The notes: generated by a model not told the origin, from the letters alone. A stretch of DNA of 64,000 nucleotides from Lysinibacillus fusiformis (GCF_016925635.1 NZ_CP070490.1:3354001-3418000), one strand, 5' to 3'; positions 1 through 8,563 are shown, counted from the first letter of the stretch. Numbers and translations: made by a program.

Positions 1-1
1 T

Positions 2-379
2 GGTGTCCTAACCATGTCATTAACCTCCATAGGGATGCTGTCCAAGCTCTATGTTGATGTAATTGAGGATTTAGATAAAAGTATATTAGAATCGATGGAA
101 GCAATCGGTTGTACATTAATGGAGAAAATACGGTATGGCATTTGGCCACAGCTAACAGCGTTGTTTTTATCCATCGTGATCTATCGCTTTGATATGAATT
201 TGCGAGATGCAACCATACTCGGCTTAGTTGGAGCAGGTGGAATCGGTGCACCATTAATTTTTGCGATGAATGCCTATAAATGGTCTGAGGTAGGATCTAT
301 ATTATTGGGGCTTGTGCTACTTATTTTAATCGTGGAGTATGTTTCGAATCGCTTGCGAATGAAGCTTGTCAAAGGGTAA
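2..379 (+). CDS. phnE: Phosphonate ABC transporter permease PhnE, C-terminal part (5' truncated by window edge)
   Basis: The reading frame is open from the first bases, so only the last 125 or so residues are visible. They hold the cytoplasmic coupling helix of ABC permeases (ESMEAIGCTLMEKIRYGIWPQ, an EAxG-type loop that docks on the ATPase) followed by transmembrane helices, with the GLVGAGGIGAPL segment typical of PhnE-type permeases. It would form the membrane channel of a phosphonate or phosphite importer with PhnC and PhnD, which should lie upstream of the window. A strong terminator follows at once, so this is the last gene of its operon. An equivalent permease for another oxyanion cannot be excluded. 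Confidence 0.85.
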   Translation, partial: GVLTMSLTSIGMLSKLYVDVIEDLDKSILESMEAIGCTLMEKIRYGIWPQLTALFLSIVIYRFDMNLRDATILGLVGAGGIGAPLIFAMNAYKWSEVGSILLGLVLLILIVEYVSNRLRMKLVKG

Positions 380-401
380 GTACGAATTAATGAAAACTAG
401 T

Positions 402-440
402 AAAATCCTGAATAGTATCGACTATTCGGGATTTTTGTTT
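402..440 (+). terminator. Intrinsic terminator after phnE
   Basis: A perfect-looking stem AAATCCTGAATAGT / ACTATTCGGGATTT with an ATCG loop is followed by a T-rich tail. It closes the phosphonate transporter operon. Confidence 0.85.
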
Positions 441-550
441 TATTGTTAAGAAAGAGGATTTTCAATTATATAAGTTTTTTACTTGAAAAAATGCCGTATT
501 CGATTTATTGTCTTTAGAGATACTTGTTTAATGGACTTGGAGGATATGAA

Positions 551-1285
551 ATGCACGGAATTTATATACGCTATAATGTCTCAGAAGAAACCCAAGCAGC
601 ACAATGGCCCAAAAAAATGGATGCATTTGCGTATGTTCAACGAGAAAAACCACAACAAGAAGATGTTAACTTGCTGTCAAAAGAAGAGCTGAAAAACCAT
701 GCCATACGCTATATTAAAAGCTTAAAAGACAATGCAAGTGTACATTTAGTAGAGCAACGCAACGGCGAAATTGAACTTTTTGATCGACGCTATATGGAGT
801 CATTAAAGTTAAAAGAAAGCATCGATTCACAACTTATTAATCTAGAAGAAATACGCTTATTATTGCAATTAATGAATGTCTTGAATTTATCCCATGCTTT
901 TGGAGAAAATGCTGGCAAGCTGCTTCGTCAAATTACGCCATACGCAAAAGAGGTAGAGCACCCAACATTCCAAACAACACGCGTCGAGCGCCATTTTTAT
1001 TCGGAATTAATTGAACAAATTGAAATGGTCTATGCCAGAATTATGCGTCAACACAACCCATCCACAACGGAAATGCAACAATCAGAAAAGCTCTGGACAA
1101 CAGTCTGTGAGCAAGCAATAGAAAAAGTAGAAGCACGAATCGAACGTTTATCTTCTATCAAATTAAAGCATGAGAAAAATTTACTAGAGTTTAGTCACTT
1201 AAAACAGCAAAATATCGAAGCAAAAGAACGCCTAGATTTAGCTGTCAATGAACTGGATGCCATTTTAAATGTATTAGAATCATAA
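551..1285 (+). CDS. Hypothetical protein with C-terminal coiled coil
   Basis: I do not recognise this 244-residue protein. The start was set at the ATG preceded by TTGGAGGATATGAA, a good Shine-Dalgarno; an upstream in-frame start has none. No signal peptide or membrane segment is visible. The N-terminal half is mixed and polar. The C-terminal third, from about residue 175, is rich in Lys, Glu and Leu with heptad-like spacing (VEARIERLSSIKLKHEKNLL), indicating a coiled coil. It is monocistronic, between the phnE terminator and its own terminator, and convergent with the small membrane-protein gene downstream. Codon use looks like that of its neighbours. The function is unknown. Confidence 0.8.
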   Translation: MHGIYIRYNVSEETQAAQWPKKMDAFAYVQREKPQQEDVNLLSKEELKNHAIRYIKSLKDNASVHLVEQRNGEIELFDRRYMESLKLKESIDSQLINLEEIRLLLQLMNVLNLSHAFGENAGKLLRQITPYAKEVEHPTFQTTRVERHFYSELIEQIEMVYARIMRQHNPSTTEMQQSEKLWTTVCEQAIEKVEARIERLSSIKLKHEKNLLEFSHLKQQNIEAKERLDLAVNELDAILNVLES

Positions 1286-1286
1286 G

Positions 1287-1327
1287 AAAAGCATGTCTCT
1301 GTCAAAATGATCGGAGACATGCTTTTT
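1287..1327 (+). terminator. Intrinsic terminator
   Basis: Stem AAAGCATGTCTC / GGAGACATGCTTT, loop of about 13 nt, then TTTT. It lies just after the stop codon and immediately before a short 21-bp repeat array. Confidence 0.85.
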
Positions 1328-1338
1328 ATGTTGGCGTC

Positions 1339-1428
1339 GGATAGAGGGACAAAAGTGACGGATAGTACAGTTGATGTAGCGGTTAAAAGTGCAAAAGTGG
1401 TGGATAGCCCCGTAAGATTGACGGATAG
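1339..1428. repeat. Short 21-bp periodic GGATAG repeat (five units)
   Basis: GGATAG occurs at 1339, 1360, 1402 and 1423, and a degenerate GGTTAA sits at 1381, so five units are spaced exactly 21 bp apart. Several units also carry AAAAGTG 12 bp after the start of the unit, as in GGATAG-AGGGAC-AAAAGTG-AC. This is the same consensus as the large array at 24023-24948. The array fills the gap between two convergent genes and follows a terminator. Confidence 0.8.
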
Positions 1429-1435
1429 CTGTGTT

Positions 1436-1813
1436 TTACTTCGCTTTCTCCTCTGTTTGTTCCTGTTTAGTTTGGCGTGAAAGGCGCAGTAAATCCAATC
1501 CAAGCAGTACAACAATGATATAGAATAGAGGACTTGTGAACGATAAGCCAATTTGTGACTGACCGCCAAGTAATGTTAAAACAATCCATAACCCAACTGT
1601 ATACAATGTTAATCCGATATAAGCCTTTTTTGATAATTTTTTATATCTACCCTTGTCGAAGGCTAGCTGAATGATAACAAGCACAACTAATATAAGCAAT
1701 ATAATTTTTTTAGTCAGCATTGCAGCAATAGCTGTATCAGGGAAGAAATCGTTAACGAATAATAACGTGAAAAATACTAGAATAACAAAATTTAAGACTG
1801 TTGAAAGCTTCAT
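1436..1813 (-). CDS. Small integral membrane protein, unknown function
   Basis: A 125-residue protein with four likely transmembrane helices at roughly residues 4-21, 35-53, 63-83 and 92-109, and a charged Gln/Lys/Glu-rich C-terminal tail. The start codon has AAGGAG at proper spacing (TAAGGAGAAATGGC then ATG). I cannot assign a family. It is convergent with the upstream coiled-coil gene and ends about 8 bp from the 21-bp repeat array. It is divergent from yuaF, whose sigma-W-like promoter lies in the shared intergenic region; whether this gene is linked to the envelope response is unknown. Confidence 0.7.
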   Translation of the reverse strand: MKLSTVLNFVILVFFTLLFVNDFFPDTAIAAMLTKKIILLILVVLVIIQLAFDKGRYKKLSKKAYIGLTLYTVGLWIVLTLLGGQSQIGLSFTSPLFYIIVVLLGLDLLRLSRQTKQEQTEEKAK

Positions 1814-1907
1814 GCCATTTCTCCTTAGTTGTCAGAATACTTTTCTATTGTAACATGGTTCTAATGAAAGCAAAAAATAATACTTTAAAGAAGAGTTTGA
1901 AAAATTT

Positions 1908-1936
1908 TGAAACTTTTCCTGCGGTACATCCGTATA
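1908..1936 (+). promoter_or_regulatory. Sigma-W-like promoter of yuaF-floT
   Basis: TGAAAC at 1908-1913, a 17-bp spacer, then CGTATA at 1931-1936. This matches the ECF sigma-W pattern (TGAAAC...CGTA). The B. subtilis yuaFGI operon is known to belong to the sigma-W regulon, so the match at the expected place supports envelope-stress control here. Confidence 0.75.
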
Positions 1937-1967
1937 GTAGGTAATATGATGAAAAGGGGTGAGCAAC

Positions 1968-2498
1968 TTGACGCTATTTGGCTATTCACTCGAGCAGATC
2001 TTTTTGGTGGTTTTAATTTTCGCCGGCCTTGCCACAGTATTGGTTATGTTTTTTGGTGATGCAGTCGAAGGTATTGGGGAAGGACTGCCCATTTTTAATC
2101 CGAGTGTCATTCTATCTTTCATTACGTTGATGTCAGCAGCAGGATTTATTTTAGAAAAACTAGCCTGGTTCTCTAGCGTTTGGAACATCATTGCTGCATG
2201 TATTATCGGCGCTATTTTAAGTTCCATCTTTTATTTATTTGTCCTCGTTCCGCTACGTTCCGCTGATGTCTCACTAGCTTACACAGAGGAATCACTTGGT
2301 GGGCAATTAGGAAGAGTCATTGTGCCAATTCCAGTAGATGGTTTTGGAGAGGTTGTCATCGAAACGACAAGTGGCATGATTTCGAAACGGGCAACGGGCT
2401 ATGATAATGAAGCCATTGACTATGATGAAACCGTACTTGTGGTGGATGTGAAGGACGGTACACTTTTTGTCAGAACGTATGAGAAAAAATTTGTTTAA
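1968..2498 (+). CDS. yuaF: NfeD-like membrane protein YuaF (flotillin partner)
   Basis: This 176-residue protein has three hydrophobic segments within the first 100 residues, followed by a soluble C-terminal beta-rich domain of the NfeD OB-fold type. In B. subtilis YuaF is encoded with flotillin YuaG (FloT) and co-localises with it in membrane microdomains. I prefer the TTG start at 1968, which has AGGGGTG seven bases upstream; an in-frame GTG at 1959 overlaps that ribosome binding site. It lies 9 bp before floT, so the two are co-transcribed, very probably from the sigma-W-like promoter just upstream. Confidence 0.85.
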   Translation: MTLFGYSLEQIFLVVLIFAGLATVLVMFFGDAVEGIGEGLPIFNPSVILSFITLMSAAGFILEKLAWFSSVWNIIAACIIGAILSSIFYLFVLVPLRSADVSLAYTEESLGGQLGRVIVPIPVDGFGEVVIETTSGMISKRATGYDNEAIDYDETVLVVDVKDGTLFVRTYEKKFV

Positions 2499-2507
2499 AG
2501 GAGAGAT

Positions 2508-4058
2508 ATGTCTATGTCAACCGATATTTTAATTGTTTTAGGAATTGTAGCATTTGTATTAATTGCCCTAGTCGGCTTATATGTGACAAAATATCGTACT
2601 GCGGGTCCTGATGAAGCACTGATTGTTACAGGTAGCTATCTCGGCTCTAAAAATGTACATAAGGATGAGTCGGGGAATCGCATTAAAATCATTCGTGGGG
2701 GAGGTACATTTGTATTCCCTATTTTCCAGCAAGCACAACCGTTAAGCTTACTTTCTAGTAAACTAGAAGTGACAACGCCTGAGGTGTATACAGAGCAAGG
2801 TGTACCTGTTATGGCGGATGGTACGGCCATTATTAAAATTGGTGGTTCTATTTCTGAAATTGCGACGGCAGCAGAGCAGTTTTTAGGAAAGCAAAAAGCG
2901 GAGCGTGAAGCGGAAGCACGTGAAGTGTTAGAAGGTCATTTACGTTCGATTTTAGGCTCCATGACGGTTGAAGAAATCTATAAAAACCGTGATAAATTCT
3001 CACAGGAAGTTCAACGTGTTGCTTCACAAGATTTAGCGAAGATGGGTCTTGTGATTGTATCCTTTACAATCAAGGATGTACGAGATAAAAATGGCTATTT
3101 AGACTCACTAGGGAAACCGAGAATCGCACAGGTAAAACGAGATGCTGATATTGCGACGGCAGATGCAGAAAAAGAAACACGTATTAAACGTGCAGAGGCG
3201 TCTAAAGAAGCACAAAAGGCAGAATTAGAGCGTGCGACAGAAATTGCGGAAGCGGAAAAAGAAAACCAATTAAAAGTAGCTGAATTCCGTCGTGAGCAGG
3301 ATATTGCCAAAGCGCGCGCTGACCAAGCCTATGAGCTTGAAACTGCTCGTGCAAAGCAAGAAGTGACGGAGCAAGAAATGCAAATACGCATTATCGAGCG
3401 TCAAAAGCAAATTGAATTAGAAGAAAAAGAGATTTTACGTCGTGAGAAACAATATGACTCTGAAGTGAAGAAAAAGGCTGACGCTGATCGTTATGCGGTG
3501 GAGCAAAATGCTGCTGCAGAAAAAATGCGCGAGCTTGCTCAGGCTGATGCGGAGAAATATCGTATTGAATCCTTAGCAAAAGCAGAAGCAGAGAAAATTC
3601 GTTTGGATGGTCTTGCTAAAGCAGATGCAGAGCGAGCACAAGGGGAAACTGAGGCTGATATCATTCGTTTACGCGGTCTGGCGGAAGCTGAAGCTAAACG
3701 TAAGATTGCCGAAGCCTTTGAATACTATGGTCAAGCAGCTGTGCTGGATATGGTTGTTCGTATGATGCCAGAATATGCAAAAGAGCTTGCTAGCCCACTT
3801 GGTAATATTGATAAGATTACAGTAGTCGATACTGGTGGTGGGGAAGGCAGTGGCGCCAATAAGGTGACGTCTTATGCAACCAATTTAATGTCTACACTAC
3901 AAGAAACATTAAAAGAAACTTCGGGTATTGATGTAAAAGAGCTGATCGAAAGCTATGCTGGAAAGCATACATTGCGTCCAGAATTAGAGCAAATTGCTTT
4001 AGGTCTTGAAAAAAAGCAAGCACCTGAAGAAACGAAAGAAGCGGTAGAGCAATCCTAA
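2508..4058 (+). CDS. floT: Flotillin-like protein FloT
   Basis: A 516-residue flotillin. An N-terminal hydrophobic hairpin segment (about residues 5-25) anchors it to the inner leaflet. It is followed by an SPFH/band-7 domain to about residue 200 and a long Ala/Glu/Lys/Arg coiled coil with repeated AEAEK- and AKADAE-type motifs to about residue 400, then a C-terminal tail. Flotillins scaffold functional membrane microdomains and influence signalling, secretion and membrane fluidity. The start follows AAAGGAGAG. It is the second gene of the yuaF-floT operon; the third gene of the B. subtilis operon (yuaI) is not adjacent, but a GNAT-family gene of the same general class lies convergent downstream. 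Confidence 0.95.
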   Translation: MSMSTDILIVLGIVAFVLIALVGLYVTKYRTAGPDEALIVTGSYLGSKNVHKDESGNRIKIIRGGGTFVFPIFQQAQPLSLLSSKLEVTTPEVYTEQGVPVMADGTAIIKIGGSISEIATAAEQFLGKQKAEREAEAREVLEGHLRSILGSMTVEEIYKNRDKFSQEVQRVASQDLAKMGLVIVSFTIKDVRDKNGYLDSLGKPRIAQVKRDADIATADAEKETRIKRAEASKEAQKAELERATEIAEAEKENQLKVAEFRREQDIAKARADQAYELETARAKQEVTEQEMQIRIIERQKQIELEEKEILRREKQYDSEVKKKADADRYAVEQNAAAEKMRELAQADAEKYRIESLAKAEAEKIRLDGLAKADAERAQGETEADIIRLRGLAEAEAKRKIAEAFEYYGQAAVLDMVVRMMPEYAKELASPLGNIDKITVVDTGGGEGSGANKVTSYATNLMSTLQETLKETSGIDVKELIESYAGKHTLRPELEQIALGLEKKQAPEETKEAVEQS

Positions 4059-4062
4059 TAAA

Positions 4063-4100
4063 AGCGACCTGATGAATCATCTCATCAGGTCGCTATTTTT
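4063..4100. terminator. Bidirectional terminator between floT and the GNAT gene
   Basis: Thirteen-base-pair stem AGCGACCTGATGA / TCATCAGGTCGCT followed by ATTTTT. The convergent gene ends at 4100, so the hairpin can serve both strands. Confidence 0.85.
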
Positions 4101-4645
4101 TATTGTTGTTGCTGCCATTCATTTACAAGCAAGCCATAAATAACGTGATCTACATAATGATCGTAGAGCCATTCAGCAGCGCGAATGGTTCCTTCTTGCA
4201 TGAAACCGAGGCGCTCTGGAATTGCACGACTTTTGTGATTGGCTTCAGCAACTCGAATTTCTACTTTATGAAGCTTCAATGTTTCAAAGGCATATTGCAA
4301 TAAAGCTTTTACCGTTTTGGTCATGATGCCATGCCCTTGTGCTCCTTCATTCAACCAATAGCCAACAGTGCCGATTTTATTGCTAGGGTTAATCGTATTA
4401 AAGCCTGCAATGCCAACAATTTCATTATTAAAGAGAATGACCAGAGAGAGGCTACTGTTCGCTTTATGCCCCTTGATACAGCCTTCAATATAGGCTTTCG
4501 TATCCGCCAGTTCCCTCGTGAAATCTAGCCATGGTAGCCATTCTTTCAAATATTCTCTAGAGGCATCCGTTAATGCAAAAACCTTCTCTGCATCCTCAGG
4601 TGTGATCATCCGTAAAGCTAAATCTTGGTTAATGGTTATTTGCAT
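4100..4645 (-). CDS. GNAT acetyltransferase, RimJ/RimL family
   Basis: About 181 residues with the GNAT fold of the RimJ/RimL group, which acetylate N-termini of ribosomal proteins or small amines. Visible marks are a VGYWLNEGAQGHGIMTKTVK acetyl-CoA loop (the Q/RxxGxG/A-type motif A) and a C-terminal SRAIPERLGFMQEG segment typical of the family. The ATG at 4645 has GAGGTGAATA upstream; a GTG nine bases earlier overlaps that site. The usual AVGR/AIPE motif is here written SRAIPERLG, as in many Bacillus members. The substrate is unknown. It stands alone, convergent with floT. Confidence 0.8.
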   Translation of the reverse strand: MQITINQDLALRMITPEDAEKVFALTDASREYLKEWLPWLDFTRELADTKAYIEGCIKGHKANSSLSLVILFNNEIVGIAGFNTINPSNKIGTVGYWLNEGAQGHGIMTKTVKALLQYAFETLKLHKVEIRVAEANHKSRAIPERLGFMQEGTIRAAEWLYDHYVDHVIYGLLVNEWQQQQ

Positions 4646-4661
4646 ATTATTCACCTCATTT

Positions 4662-5486
4662 TTATTTTAACGCATTATGCATAAAGCCTTTCATTTCTCG
4701 GCTAAGTACGGTTAACTCTTCAATAATTTCGCTGAAATCCTGTACGAGCTGTGCTTGCTCATTCGTTGCATCATTGATTTGTCCCATATTTTGCTTTAAA
4801 TTATCTAGATTTCTATTAATATTCCGTAAGGACGACTCTATATTTTCAGTAGCGCTAGATGTCTCGAAGGACAGTTTTCGAACTTCCTGCGCCACAATAT
4901 TAAAGCCAGCACCATGCTGTCCAGCGCGAGCAGCCTCGATGGATGCATTTAAACCTAGTAAATTAGTTTGACGAGAAATGCTTTTAATTAAATCTGTCAC
5001 GGCATTTGTTTTTTCAGAATCCTCTAGAGCATGTTGTGCCTGCTTATTAATTTCCTCACTAGTGGCCGCTAATTCCTCAGAATGGGAAGCAATTGTATGT
5101 ACTTTATCCTGTAGACTGTTGACGATCTTATCCATCGTACCCATATAATCTTCAAGCTTGAGTTCATTATCTATTGGTAAGCCAAAAGCTAATGCACCTA
5201 CTACTTGACCATTTTCACGAATGGGGAATGAAAAAGCATTGATTGCTACGCCGTAAACATCCTCTGGTATCACCACATCTGCATTTTGTCCATTAAAGGC
5301 GATGAAAACATTTTGGTCATTGGCATTCACTTTTTGTCCATCATGATAGCCTGAATCCACACGTTTACCTGCTAAATATTTAACGACTGTTTCACTTTCC
5401 TTTTCGACAACAGCTACAATGGCTTCTTGCTTTAATGCTAGATGAATATAAGGTGTTGCAAGGGCTAAAGCTTCAATAATTTTCAT
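4662..5486 (-). CDS. Soluble methyl-accepting chemotaxis protein (YfmS-like)
   Basis: A 274-residue cytoplasmic chemoreceptor with no transmembrane segment. The N-terminal 120 residues form a small sensory domain, and the C-terminal part carries the highly conserved MCP signalling hairpin ([19 protein letters not shown]), which contacts CheA and CheW. The domain order and length resemble B. subtilis YfmS. The ATG at 5486 is preceded by TTGGAGGAATTTTT; an upstream in-frame TTG lacks a site. It would modulate the CheA kinase in response to an internal or membrane-permeant cue. It is monocistronic, with the acetyltransferase 7-16 bp downstream on the same strand possibly co-transcribed. Confidence 0.88.
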   Translation of the reverse strand: MKIIEALALATPYIHLALKQEAIVAVVEKESETVVKYLAGKRVDSGYHDGQKVNANDQNVFIAFNGQNADVVIPEDVYGVAINAFSFPIRENGQVVGALAFGLPIDNELKLEDYMGTMDKIVNSLQDKVHTIASHSEELAATSEEINKQAQHALEDSEKTNAVTDLIKSISRQTNLLGLNASIEAARAGQHGAGFNIVAQEVRKLSFETSSATENIESSLRNINRNLDNLKQNMGQINDATNEQAQLVQDFSEIIEELTVLSREMKGFMHNALK

Positions 5487-5785
5487 AAAAATTCCTCCAA
5501 GTCTAGTCAATGAAAATGGTTATGTCATCTGTCTTCATTGTGACAATGGTTCTAGATGATTACTTTTACTGTAGCACAATATTTGCCAAGTCAAAATAAC
5601 TATTTATTTTTTATTAAAGGACGATTAAATAAAGTTGGGATGTTTTTATTTGTCAATTATAATTTGCTATTCATAGTGAAAAATGAAAACGTTTTTGTCT
5701 AATTTTTGACAAGGGAGACGTGTGTTTTACGAAATATTGTATTAGAATAATAGTAGCATGTGGAAGAAGTGAAGGAGAGCATTTC
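5487..5785. other. Divergent intergenic region between chemoreceptor and MFS genes
   Basis: About 300 bp, AT-rich, without a convincing gene. It must hold both divergent promoters; a TTGACA is visible near 5706 but no well-spaced -10 follows it. A 13-bp near-palindrome CATTGTGACAATG lies at 5536-5548, a possible operator. I see no terminator or RNA gene. Confidence 0.4.
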
Positions 5786-6985
5786 ATGGACTATATACAA
5801 AAGGGTACGAGGGCGTTTCATAAAGCGAATTGGGCCTTATTTTTAGCAGGCTTTATTACTTTTGCTAACCTATATGTAACGCAGCCATTACTACCGACAT
5901 TTTCAGAAGTATTTCACGTCTCACCAGCTGTAGCAAGTTTATCTCTTTCAGTAACTACCTTTGCGTTAGCAGTGAGTTTAATCATTGTCAGTTCGTTATC
6001 AGAAGCATGGGGAAGAAAATCATTGATGACGATTTCTATTTTTGCAGCTTCTATTCTGACCTTGGCACTTGCATTTTCACCTAATTTTGAAACAATTTTA
6101 GTTTTGCGTGTTGTACAAGGTATCGTTTTTGCTGGTTTGCCTGCAATCGCCATGGCTTATTTAGGAGAAGAAATGGAACCATCAAGCTTAGGGGTTGCCA
6201 TGGGCTTATATATTAGCGGTAATTCAGTAGGGGGGCTAAGTGGACGAGTTATTATTGGTACATTAACGGACCATTATAACTGGCATACAGGCATGATGGT
6301 GCTTGGAGGAATTAGCCTCTTTGTTAGTATATTGTTTGTCTGGATGTTACCAAGCTCCAAACATTTTAGCGCACGACCTTTACAATTAAAAGCATTGACC
6401 AAAACCCTACTGCAACATTTAAGAGATCCTTCTATGCTATGTCTTTATGGGATGGGGTTTCTTTTAATGGGAAGCTTTGTCACACTTTATAATTATATTG
6501 GCTTTAAATTAATGGCGCCTCCCTATAATTTAAGTGCAACAATTGTAGGTTGGATATTTGTCATTTACTTAGTCGGGACATTTAGCTCAGCATGGTTTGG
6601 TAGTTTAGCTGATCGTTATGGACGACAACAAATGCTTTTGCTGGCCATTGCCATTATGTTTGCAGGAGCCTTAGTGACACTCAATGGACTCCTTACTTTA
6701 AAGATTATAGGGATAACAATTTTTACCTTTGGCTTTTTTGCAGCTCATTCAATCGCAAGTGGTTGGGTAAGCAAACGGGCATCACACGATAAAGCACAAG
6801 CATCCTCACTCTACTTATTTTTCTATTATTTTGGTTCGAGTGTTGGAGGAACAATAGGTGGCGTTTTTTGGATGAAATATGGTTGGATAGGTGTTATAGC
6901 GATGATTGCGCTGTTTTTATTCATTGCTTGTGTACTATCATTCTTATTAAAGAGATTCATTGTTAGACAACGTATCACAACATGA
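5786..6985 (+). CDS. MFS transporter (YnfM/YybF-like)
   Basis: A 399-residue major facilitator protein with twelve predicted transmembrane helices. The loop after helix 2 carries the SEAWGRKSLM version of the MFS signature (usually DRxGRR), and the second half repeats it as SLADRYGRQQM. The overall pattern (TQPLLPTFSEVF near the N terminus, GNSVGGLSGR in helix 5) resembles the YnfM/YybF group of drug- or metabolite-proton antiporters. The ATG at 5786 has GAAGGAGAG upstream; a longer frame upstream lacks a ribosome binding site. The substrate is unknown. It is followed after 14 bp by a TauE-like exporter gene, suggesting one transcript. Confidence 0.88.
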   Translation: MDYIQKGTRAFHKANWALFLAGFITFANLYVTQPLLPTFSEVFHVSPAVASLSLSVTTFALAVSLIIVSSLSEAWGRKSLMTISIFAASILTLALAFSPNFETILVLRVVQGIVFAGLPAIAMAYLGEEMEPSSLGVAMGLYISGNSVGGLSGRVIIGTLTDHYNWHTGMMVLGGISLFVSILFVWMLPSSKHFSARPLQLKALTKTLLQHLRDPSMLCLYGMGFLLMGSFVTLYNYIGFKLMAPPYNLSATIVGWIFVIYLVGTFSSAWFGSLADRYGRQQMLLLAIAIMFAGALVTLNGLLTLKIIGITIFTFGFFAAHSIASGWVSKRASHDKAQASSLYLFFYYFGSSVGGTIGGVFWMKYGWIGVIAMIALFLFIACVLSFLLKRFIVRQRITT

Positions 6986-6999
6986 TGTGAGGTGTCATT

Positions 7000-7728
7000 T
7001 TGCAGGAATTATTTTTATATTTTTTCATTATCCTAGCAGCTTCTATTTTACAAACCAGTACGGGATTTGGTTTTTCCGTTATGGCCACGCCTTTTTTACT
7101 GTTGCTTTTTTCACCACAAGAGGCGATGCAAATAAATATAATACTGTCCCTTGTTATTTCATTTTCTCTTATATGGAAGGTGAGACAGGATATTGATGTA
7201 GCGTTGCTTAAGAAGGTGATGATCGGTAGTGTTGTGGGAGCTCCTTTTGGTAGCCTACTCTTTGCCTTAGTCGATGTGACGACATTCAAGTTACTCATTG
7301 CCATCCTACTAATAGGGCTTACCATTCTCTTGATTAAAAATCTCTCTATTCAACAAACAAGGAGTAGGGATTATGGCGTTGGTTTTATATCAGGTATGTT
7401 CACAACCAGTATTGGGATGGCGGGACCACCACTGTTACTCTATTTTGCGAGCACACATAGAAATAAAGAAACCATTAGAGCAGTTTCACTAGCCTACTAT
7501 ATTTTTATCTATCTTATTAGCTTACTTTCTCAAGTCATTTTTGAGGGCACAAGTAAAATGGTTTGGGTTTATAGTATGTATGCCTTGCCCATTGTTTTCT
7601 TAGGACTTATTTTTGGACAGATGTTATTTACTAGATTAAATCAAAAGCTGTTTAGAATATTAATTTATGTTCTCTTAGTAGCAGCAGGTTTCATTTTATT
7701 GATCCAAACGATATGGACAATGCTATAA
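7000..7728 (+). CDS. TauE/SafE family membrane transporter (DUF81)
   Basis: A 242-residue membrane protein with about eight helices and the TauE/SafE pattern: STGFGFSVMATPFLLLLF near the N terminus and a second, related half with GMFTTSIGMAGPPLLLYF. The family exports sulfite, sulfoacetate and other organosulfur or organic anions; the substrate here cannot be told. The start is TTG with GAGGTG upstream. It lies 14 bp after the MFS gene and ends at a strong bidirectional terminator. Confidence 0.88.
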   Translation: MQELFLYFFIILAASILQTSTGFGFSVMATPFLLLLFSPQEAMQINIILSLVISFSLIWKVRQDIDVALLKKVMIGSVVGAPFGSLLFALVDVTTFKLLIAILLIGLTILLIKNLSIQQTRSRDYGVGFISGMFTTSIGMAGPPLLLYFASTHRNKETIRAVSLAYYIFIYLISLLSQVIFEGTSKMVWVYSMYALPIVFLGLIFGQMLFTRLNQKLFRILIYVLLVAAGFILLIQTIWTML

Positions 7729-7735
7729 AAAAGAA

Positions 7736-7780
7736 AAAGAAGTATGGAAAAGATGACGCATCTTCCATACTTCTTTATTG
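7736..7780. terminator. Bidirectional terminator between the TauE-like gene and fabI
   Basis: Long stem AAAGAAGTATGG...AAGATG / CATCTT...CCATACTTCTTT with an ACG loop, T-rich on one side and A-rich on the other. It serves both convergent genes. Confidence 0.85.
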
Positions 7781-8563
7781 TTAACCCATAATATTGTAGC
7801 CAGCGTCGATGTAGATTGTTTCACCAGTAACACCACGTGATAGGTGAGATAGCATCACAATCGTCATATCTGCTACTTCGTCTTGTTGAACATTACGTTT
7901 TAAAGGAGCTGTTTCTTCGATTTTGTGTAAAATTGTGTTAAAGGAAGGAACACCTTTTGCAGCAAGTGTACGAATCGCACCAGCTGAAATAGCATTGACG
8001 CGAATATTATCCTGGCCAATATCAGCAGCTAAATAACGCATAGAAGCCTCTAATGCCGCCTTTGCCACACCCATAACATTGTAGCCATCAAGCACTCGTT
8101 CTGCTCCTAGGTAACTCATCGTAACGATAGAGCCACCCTCTGTCATATATGGATGAGCTGCTTTTGCTGTGGAAATAAGTGAATAAGCACTTGTATCTTG
8201 TGCGAATGCATAGCCTTCTCGAGTTGTTTCAAGGAAACGGTTGTGTAAATCTTCTGCATGCGCAAAAGCCACTGAATGCACAATCCCATGAATAATGCCA
8301 ACCTTTGAGCCGATTTCATCAAAAGCTGCTTTTGTGCTGTCATCACTATTCACATCACATTGAACAACAAGGGAATCAAATTGTCCGATATTTTCTAATT
8401 GTTTTTGTAATTTTTTTAATGACCGTTCTTGACGATACGTGAAGATGACATTTGCACCAACGTCAAATAAGCGTTTTGCAATGCCCCAAGCAATACTGCG
8501 ATCATTTGCTACGCCCATGACAACAATGTTCTTATCTTTTAATTGTAATAAATTATCCATCAT
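7781..8563 (-). CDS. fabI: Enoyl-[acyl-carrier-protein] reductase [NADH] FabI
   Basis: A 260-residue short-chain dehydrogenase-type enoyl-ACP reductase, which reduces trans-2-enoyl-ACP in the last step of each fatty-acid elongation cycle. It has the FabI nucleotide-binding start VVMGVANDRSIAWGIAK, the SYLGAERVLDGYNVMGVAK active site with the Tyr-x6-Lys pair, and the C-terminal GVTGETIYIDAGYNI. The length matches B. subtilis FabI (258). The start ATG lies downstream of AAAGGAG; an upstream extension to 8650 reads through the promoter and operator and is not real. It is monocistronic with a FapR operator at its promoter. Triclosan would be the classical inhibitor of this enzyme class. Confidence 0.96.
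   Translation of the reverse strand: MMDNLLQLKDKNIVVMGVANDRSIAWGIAKRLFDVGANVIFTYRQERSLKKLQKQLENIGQFDSLVVQCDVNSDDSTKAAFDEIGSKVGIIHGIVHSVAFAHAEDLHNRFLETTREGYAFAQDTSAYSLISTAKAAHPYMTEGGSIVTMSYLGAERVLDGYNVMGVAKAALEASMRYLAADIGQDNIRVNAISAGAIRTLAAKGVPSFNTILHKIEETAPLKRNVQQDEVADMTIVMLSHLSRGVTGETIYIDAGYNIMG

Noticed and set aside
1195..1569. Minus-strand frame overlapping the short repeat array
   Set aside because: Overlaps two real genes, no Shine-Dalgarno, and openness is explained by the 21-bp period.
5705..5711. TTGACA as the -35 of the MFS gene promoter
   Set aside because: No acceptable -10 at 16-18 bp; left as unassigned.
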